DNA from: Flavobacteriales bacterium TMED123
GTDB lineage: Bacteria; Bacteroidota; Bacteroidia; Flavobacteriales; BACL11
DNA length: 64,000 nt
Assembly (NCBI GenBank): GCA_002170165.1
Contig: NHFY01000062.1
Coordinates: 69,670-133,669, forward strand
Reading direction: 5' to 3'
Shown here piece after piece: positions 58,457-64,000 of the stretch (position 1 is its first letter; each line of letters opens with the position of its first letter). Under the pieces are notes generated by a model. It did not search any database. It saw nothing but the letters and a program-made list of their open reading frames with translations, and had not been told where the DNA came from. The translations under genes were made by a program, and so were the position numbers.

Positions 58457-61400
58457 ATGAAAAAACTATTTTTAGTACTATGTGTAGGTTTTCTTTTATG
58501 CTCGCCAGCCAAAGCATCTCATTTAATGGGAGGTGAAATTACTTGGACTTGCATAACTGATCCTACAGTAGGACCTGTCGGCTTATATATCTTCAAATTA
58601 AAAGTATATAGAGATTGTAATGGCATCCCTATTAGCGGTACTATGCAAACTATTACTGTACATAATAATCCGCTTATTTCTTCAATAAATGTGAATTTAG
58701 TTGCTGGCGCACCTTTTGACATTTCTCCTCTTTGCGATCCAGTAAATAGTGGAAATCCACAAATGAGTTGTGTTAGCCCACAACAAGGCTCGGTTGAAGA
58801 ATATGTATATGAATCATTGCCTATAAATTTAGCGGGGATTCCTCCTGCTGGCGGATGGCATTTTACTTGGGATGAGTGTTGCAGGAATGGCGCAATTACC
58901 AACGGATTTGCTAATCAAGGTTTTACTTTGAGGGCAATAATGTATCCTTATTCTGTTGCTGGTGTCCCTCAAAACACAAATCCTTGTTTTGATTCTTCTC
59001 CACAATTTAATGAGCAGCCCAAAACGATTATTTGTGTCGGATATCCTTTTTCTTATTCTCACAATGCTTCCGACCCTGAATTAGACTCTTTAGTTTATGA
59101 ATGGGCTGATGTATTGGATGATGGATTTTACAATCCAGCAGCTCCTGCTACTTTGCCTTTTTCTGCACCTTATTCAGTCACTTCTCCAATTCCAAGTAAT
59201 TTATCTACACCACCTGCTCCAACTTTGGATTCACAATCAGGGGAGATAACATATTATACTAATATTTCAGGGAATTTTGTGACTTGTGTAAAAGTATCTT
59301 CCTTTAAGTGTGGGCAATTGGTAGCTGAAGTTTACAGAGAAATTCAGGTTGTTCTTTTAAACTGCCCTCCTTTGTCATCTGGTAATCCAAATTTACCTCC
59401 AGCTGTTGTTCCTCCCTTTGCTGGAGGTACTTCTTATTTTTTACAAGTAACTGCGGGAACTTTAGTAAATTTTAATATTACCGGAACTGATAATGATCTT
59501 TATGCCAATGGTTCTGCTCAAGATTTAACAATGGAAGTTTCAGGAGGGCAATTTGCTTCTGATTTTGTTACAGACACATTATGTCTAAACCCACCTTGTG
59601 CTACATTTAATAATGGGGCAGGTATTACCCCACCTTTTTCGGCTCCATCAATTGTTTCAGGTGTGTTCAATTGGCAAACCTCTTGTTATCATATTGCTGC
59701 AAATGCAGGTTGTAATACCACCTCAAACATTTATACTTTTGCTATCAAGGTAGTTGATGATTTCTGTCCAGCTCCAGCCATTAAGTTTGCCACCATTACC
59801 ATAGAGGTGGTTCAAGCGCCTTTTAGCGTGTCTCCTGATGTAAATTGCGCTGCTGTTGATAATAATGGAGATGTTTCCCTTACATGGAATCACCAGCCAG
59901 TAGCTAATCCAAATACGGTTTATCATGTATATTCAGCAACAAATGTAAACGGTCCTTTTTCTCTGGTTGATTCTTTATACTTTCCTGATAGCACTTATTT
60001 ACATCAAGGGGTAAATGCAAATGTAACACCAAGATTCTATTATATGACAACTTCTTCAGATTGTGCAGGTATGTCACCACCATCAGATACACTATCCGCA
60101 ATTATACTTGATGCTGGTAATAATTATTTTACTTGTGATAGTGTGCAGATGACAAATGGATCTGTGGTTGGAGGTTCAAATTTAACGTATTTATGGTCGC
60201 CAGCAGCTGGTTTGGATGACCCAACAGTATTTAATCCTTGGGCAACACCAACTGTATCAACTATGTATTCATTAACTATCACAACTCCAAATGGCTGTGT
60301 GCTAACAGATTCAGTTAAGGTTGATTATAATGTCGGGGTACTGAATTATACAGTAAATACTCAAAATGTAAGTTGTTGGGATGGAAGTGATGGTAAAATT
60401 GCTGTTTATCCAACAGGTGGCTCTCCACCTTATGGCTATTACATCAATGGTAATTTGAATCCAAATCCATCACCTTATGATTCATTATTTACCAACTTAT
60501 CAGTAGGGCAATATAATATCACGGTTATTGATGGAAATAATTGTTTTGACACAGGTCCAATATCCTTAGTTGGTCCTGGTTATCCTATGCAGGTAATTAC
60601 TTCGGATTCAGTAGCAATATGTTATGGAGATTCGAATGGAGTAGCTAATGCTTGGGGAGCGGGAGGAACGCCTCCTTATAGTTATGATTGGTTTAACGCT
60701 GGGCAAGTTTCATTTTCTAATAATGATAGCGTAAGCGATTTGCATGTAGGTTCTTATTTTGTAGAAATTACTGATGCTTTAGGTTGTGATACTTTTACTA
60801 CTATTAATGTGGTACAACCACAAACCGCACTTTCAGCTTCTATTCAAATAATGGATGTAGTATGTAAAGGAGATAGTAGTGGATTTATAGTAGCTACTTC
60901 TGGAGGAAGCTATGCACCTTATACTTATGTATGGTTATCAGGTTCTGATACATTGAGGCATGCTTCTCATCCTGTTGAAGTAACAAGAGATAGCTTGAAT
61001 AATTTGCCAGCAGGAAGTTATGAATTGCATGTATATGATAATGTGGGCTGTTTTGAAAGTTATTCCAATGTGGTGAGTGAGCCAACAGTTGCACTTACAT
61101 CTACTTTAAATAAAATTAATGATGTAGATTGTTATGGAGACAGCACAGGAGCTGTGCAAGTTGTGGTAATTGGAGGTGTGCCAGCTTATTCCTATATTTG
61201 GGATGATGTAGCAGTGAGTTCTTCCATTGTTTCTAATTTGGCTGCAGGCTTACATACTGTCTACATAACAGATGATTGGAATTGTACCATAGAAGATACC
61301 ATTACCATTTTTGAAAATCCACTTATAGTAGGTAATATTAGTATTGTTCAAAATGTAAGTTGCCATGGCGGAAATGATGGTATTGTAAGTGTTAGTAGTA

Positions 61401-64000
61401 CAGGAGGTGTTTTAGGGCATACTTACGATTGGAGCAATGGCCATCAAGGTTTATCCCAACCAGATACCAATTCAGGATTATTCTATGGTTCTTATTATGT
61501 AATTATTGAAGATCAGCTCGGGTGTAGGGTAGTGGATAGTGTATTTATATCTGAGCCGGATGTACTGGAAACAGAAGCGACTAAGTTAGCTCATATCAGT
61601 TGTTTTGGTTTTGATGACGGAATTGCTTCAGCAGTTGGTATTGGTGGAACTGCACCATTCAATTTTACTTGGAGTCCTGGTGGGCAAAGTGGAGATACGG
61701 CTCTTGGTTTAATACCAGTAGTACATACAGTAAATGTGACAGATGCAAAAGGTTGTACAGCTTCTGATACAGTTACTATAATTGAGCCAACACAATTAGT
61801 AGTTGATATTGACAGCTCACAGACCATATTGGCTTATTGTACTGGTGTAAATTCTGCATCTCTTACTGCAGTGGCAAGCGGAGGTACTCGAGGATATACA
61901 TATGTATGGGACGATAGTAATGTACTGCCTCAAATTACTGCAACAGCTACTAATTTATTTGCGGGAATTTACACCGTCATAGTTACCGATTATAGAGGTT
62001 GTATGGCGACTGACACAGAAGATATCGATACCATTACTGCTACAATGGATGCGAGAATAGATACTCAATTATATCCTGGTGCTGTTGAGGTAAGTTGTTT
62101 TGGCGCTAATGATGGAATGGCAATTGTTTCAACTTGGGGAGCACATGCACCTTATACTTATCAATGGTATGGTCCAAATAGTTACACTGCTACCAATGAT
62201 AGTATTTATAATTTATTTGCAGGCACTTATTCCGTTACAATTAGTGATACCAATAATTGTTCAATTAATAGAAGTATAAATCTTACTCAGCCAGATGCGC
62301 TTGTTTTTACAACATTTTCATCCTCAAATGAAACATGTTTAGGAGCTGCTAATGGCACAGTAAGTATTGATATACAAGGTGGTTCTTCCCCTTACACAGG
62401 AATAGCAACTGACAATAATAGTGGTGTTGTTAGCACTCATTTAATGCAAAATGATACTGTTATCCCAGGAATTACTTCAGGTATTTTTACCATAAGTTTA
62501 ACGGATGCTAACAACTGTAGTAGTGCATTAATTCTAGGAGGAAATGATCAGCAAATTATTGGGACAACAATTGCTACATATGCCAATATTGACCCTTCTT
62601 CTGTAGTGCATTTAGACTGTTATGGTATTCCAACTGGTGTCGCTACTGTTCAAAACCCAATAAACCTATCAAATTACAGTTATAGCTGGCAAGATATTGC
62701 TGGCAATAGCTATGGAACAGACACTATAGCAGAGAATCTACTGGCAGGAACTTATGTGCTTTTTGCTCATTATTCTGATTCTTTAGGAGCTTATCCTGGT
62801 TGTACAACTACCGATACTGTTGTGCTCACACAACCAGATGAAATTCAAGTTAATCCAACTCTTATAAAAGATGCAGATTGTTTTGGAGGAAATGATGGTA
62901 GAATTCAGACTCAAATTAGCGGTGGAACACGATTTCCTGGAGGACCAAATAGTTGGTACCAATTGCTCTGGAATTCTGGGCAAACAACAAGAAACATCAA
63001 TGGACTAACTGCAGGAACTTATATCATAAATATTACAGATGCAAATGGATGTTTGCAAGCAGATACATTTGCAGTTGCAGAGCCATTGGATTTAATTTCT
63101 ACAATTACTCCATCTGATTATAATGGTTATGGTATCAGTTGTTTTGGTGGAAATAATGGGGTCATCAATTTAACTATAGATCAAAATACTGGAACAGCTC
63201 CATACGTTTACACTTGGAGTAGTGGGCAATCATCTCTAAATATTTATAATCTTTCATCTGGACAGTATACTGTTACTATTACAGATGCCAAAGGTTGTAC
63301 TTACACCAATAGCACCAATTTAACTGAACCAGCTCAATTGCTACCATCTCCAGTAGTAAGTTCAGATTATTTTGGAGCTCATATTTCTTGTTTTGGTGCA
63401 GCTGATGGAGAGCTTACTGTTTCAACAATAGGAGGAGTGCAGCCATATGATATTTTATGGAATGATGGTTCAGTTAATTCTACTAATTCAGGTTTAATGT
63501 CGGGAATATATAGTGTTAGTGTTACAGATGAGAATGGGTGTATTGAGAATGCTTCTATCACATTGGTAGATCCTGTAGCTTTAAGTATTGATTTGAGTAT
63601 AAGAGATAGCCTTACCTATAATGTAAGTTGTTTTGGAATTTGTGATGGCTGGGCTTTAGCAACAGCTATTGGAGGTACAGGATCGTACACATACGCTTGG
63701 AGTGATGGTCAAACATCTGCTCTTGCTGAAGGGCTTTGTTCAGGATCGGCTTATACTATTACCGTTACAGATGCTAATGGTTGTGATCAAAGCAATACGA
63801 CCATAACATTTGCTCAGCCACCAGCTTTTGAAGCAGAAGTGTCAACTCCCAATTATTTCGGTCCGGCCAAACCACCACTTGATGTAACATTTGCTGATAG
63901 TACTTATTTGAGTACGGTTCACCCAATGCTATTTACATGGATTTGGCCTGATGGTGGTATTGAACCAATTGCATGGGAGTTTGGAGAAAGTGGTATTAAC
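58457..64000 (+). CDS. Giant SprB-like adhesin (partial, runs off window)
   Basis: An open frame of 1848 codons with no stop in the parts I translated, continuing in phase to the last base. Signal peptide at 1-21 (FLVLCVGFLLCSPAKA) and SHLMGGEITWTC, the opening of many Bacteroidota giant surface proteins. A roughly 630-residue beta-rich N-terminal part with paired cysteines (YRDCNGIPI, WDECCRNGAI) includes a fibronectin-like stretch (about 455-545). From 60365 come 14 SprB-type repeats. The window ends at the beginning of what looks like a PKD domain (WEFGESGIN). A C-terminal T9SS tail would be expected beyond the edge but cannot be seen. Confidence 0.9.
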   Translation, partial: MKKLFLVLCVGFLLCSPAKASHLMGGEITWTCITDPTVGPVGLYIFKLKVYRDCNGIPISGTMQTITVHNNPLISSINVNLVAGAPFDISPLCDPVNSGNPQMSCVSPQQGSVEEYVYESLPINLAGIPPAGGWHFTWDECCRNGAITNGFANQGFTLRAIMYPYSVAGVPQNTNPCFDSSPQFNEQPKTIICVGYPFSYSHNASDPELDSLVYEWADVLDDGFYNPAAPATLPFSAPYSVTSPIPSNLSTPPAPTLDSQSGEITYYTNISGNFVTCVKVSSFKCGQLVAEVYREIQVVLLNCPPLSSGNPNLPPAVVPPFAGGTSYFLQVTAGTLVNFNITGTDNDLYANGSAQDLTMEVSGGQFASDFVTDTLCLNPPCATFNNGAGITPPFSAPSIVSGVFNWQTSCYHIAANAGCNTTSNIYTFAIKVVDDFCPAPAIKFATITIEVVQAPFSVSPDVNCAAVDNNGDVSLTWNHQPVANPNTVYHVYSATNVNGPFSLVDSLYFPDSTYLHQGVNANVTPRFYYMTTSSDCAGMSPPSDTLSAIILDAGNNYFTCDSVQMTNGSVVGGSNLTYLWSPAAGLDDPTVFNPWATPTVSTMYSLTITTPNGCVLTDSVKVDYNVGVLNYTVNTQNVSCWDGSDGKIAVYPTGGSPPYGYYINGNLNPNPSPYDSLFTNLSVGQYNITVIDGNNCFDTGPISLVGPGYPMQVITSDSVAICYGDSNGVANAWGAGGTPPYSYDWFNAGQVSFSNNDSVSDLHVGSYFVEITDALGCDTFTTINVVQPQTALSASIQIMDVVCKGDSSGFIVATSGGSYAPYTYVWLSGSDTLRHASHPVEVTRDSLNNLPAGSYELHVYDNVGCFESYSNVVSEPTVALTSTLNKINDVDCYGDSTGAVQVVVIGGVPAYSYIWDDVAVSSSIVSNLAAGLHTVYITDDWNCTIEDTITIFENPLIVGNISIVQNVSCHGGNDGIVSVSSTGGVLGHTYDWSNGHQGLSQPDTNSGLFYGSYYVIIEDQLGCRVVDSVFISEPDVLETEATKLAHISCFGFDDGIASAVGIGGTAPFNFTWSPGGQSGDTALGLIPVVHTVNVTDAKGCTASDTVTIIEPTQLVVDIDSSQTILAYCTGVNSASLTAVASGGTRGYTYVWDDSNVLPQITATATNLFAGIYTVIVTDYRGCMATDTEDIDTITATMDARIDTQLYPGAVEVSCFGANDGMAIVSTWGAHAPYTYQWYGPNSYTATNDSIYNLFAGTYSVTISDTNNCSINRSINLTQPDALVFTTFSSSNETCLGAANGTVSIDIQGGSSPYTGIATDNNSGVVSTHLMQNDTVIPGITSGIFTISLTDANNCSSALILGGNDQQIIGTTIATYANIDPSSVVHLDCYGIPTGVATVQNPINLSNYSYSWQDIAGNSYGTDTIAENLLAGTYVLFAHYSDSLGAYPGCTTTDTVVLTQPDEIQVNPTLIKDADCFGGNDGRIQTQISGGTRFPGGPNSWYQLLWNSGQTTRNINGLTAGTYIINITDANGCLQADTFAVAEPLDLISTITPSDYNGYGISCFGGNNGVINLTIDQNTGTAPYVYTWSSGQSSLNIYNLSSGQYTVTITDAKGCTYTNSTNLTEPAQLLPSPVVSSDYFGAHISCFGAADGELTVSTIGGVQPYDILWNDGSVNSTNSGLMSGIYSVSVTDENGCIENASITLVDPVALSIDLSIRDSLTYNVSCFGICDGWALATAIGGTGSYTYAWSDGQTSALAEGLCSGSAYTITVTDANGCDQSNTTITFAQPPAFEAEVSTPNYFGPAKPPLDVTFADSTYLSTVHPMLFTWIWPDGGIEPIAWEFGESGIN
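60365..63830 (+). repeat. Fourteen SprB-type repeats in the second adhesin
   Basis: Unit starts near 60365, 60615, 60855, 61120, 61350, 61595, 61835, 62088, 62333, 62603, 62873, 63128, 63383 and 63623, a period of about 230-270 bases. Typical core: VSCFGxxDG ... GGTxPYTYxW ... LxAGxYxVxVTDxxGC ... EP. Cores such as ISCFGFDDG, VSCFGANDG, ISCFGGNNG, ISCFGAADG are more alike than in the neighbouring adhesin, which suggests more recent expansion. Confidence 0.85.

Noticed and set aside
60365-63830. CRISPR-like regular repeats
   Set aside because: The periodicity is about 250 bases and lies at the protein level in an open reading frame, so these are SprB-type domains, not CRISPR units.

Overview
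The window is AT-rich and comes from a member of the Bacteroidota, most likely a marine-type Flavobacteriales. Evidence: a gldKLMN/PorP type IX secretion (T9SS) gene set, secreted proteins with T9SS sorting tails, Bacteroidota-type promoters (-33 TTTG, -7 TAnnTTTG), almost no Shine-Dalgarno sequences, and flavobacterial gene order (groEL-groES, secG-TPR-lptE-sigma54 activator-miaB, topA-hutG-like-gldKLMN). The placement is inferred from gene content only; no database was searched.

Layout. 1-0.5 kb: tail of an unknown gene and two terminators. 0.5-6.7 kb (minus): chaperonins, then secG, a TPR protein, LptE, a sigma-54 activator and MiaB. 6.8-16.1 kb (plus): topA, an arginase-fold protein with a degenerate metal site, then porP/sprF-gldK-gldL-gldM-gldN, closed by a strong terminator. 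16.1-28.9 kb (plus): a tightly packed polysaccharide locus (galE, wecB, wecC, wzx, sulfotransferase, wzy, GT4, wecG/tagA, a second UDP-sugar dehydrogenase, a WbaP-type initiating transferase and a RemB/Wzi-like outer-membrane protein). 28.9-30.9 kb (minus): two T9SS type A cargo proteins. 30.9-32.75 kb: a decayed AT-rich island with broken small genes, a duplicated lipoprotein remnant and the C-terminal stub of a serine-recombinase-like protein abutting an initiator tRNA-fMet. 32.8-38.7 kb: ABC-F ATPase, an outer-membrane-like protein, era, der and a lipoprotein. 38.7-44.9 kb: methionine/SAM cycle genes metK, metH and metF, with a SAM-I riboswitch before metH and back-to-back metK/metH promoters. 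44.9-53.9 kb: GldA-like ATPase, a sulfotransferase flanked by hairpin direct repeats, rsgA, dtd, a YiiX-like lipoprotein, atpC-atpD, ribF and a UvrD-type helicase. 54-64 kb: two large SprB-like repeat proteins; the first ends in a type B sorting domain, the second runs off the window.

How it fits together. The secretion motor (GldKLMN with PorP/SprF), its cargo (two type A proteins and two giant repeat proteins) and a polysaccharide locus for an acidic, probably sulfated glycan lie in one region. In Porphyromonas, T9SS cargo is anchored to an acidic LPS, so the neighbourhood suggests a cell-surface programme of secretion, anchoring and adhesion or gliding. The second theme is promoter architecture: at least eight genes have a TAnnTTTG-like element only 4-5 nt before the start codon, which predicts leaderless mRNAs. 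No CRISPR array, intact transposase or rRNA was seen. No wholly new multi-gene defence system was recognised. The best leads are the recombinase scar at tRNA-fMet, the paired hairpin repeats around the lone sulfotransferase, the degenerate arginase-like protein beside the T9SS genes, and the regulatory designs at metK/metH, groES and topA.
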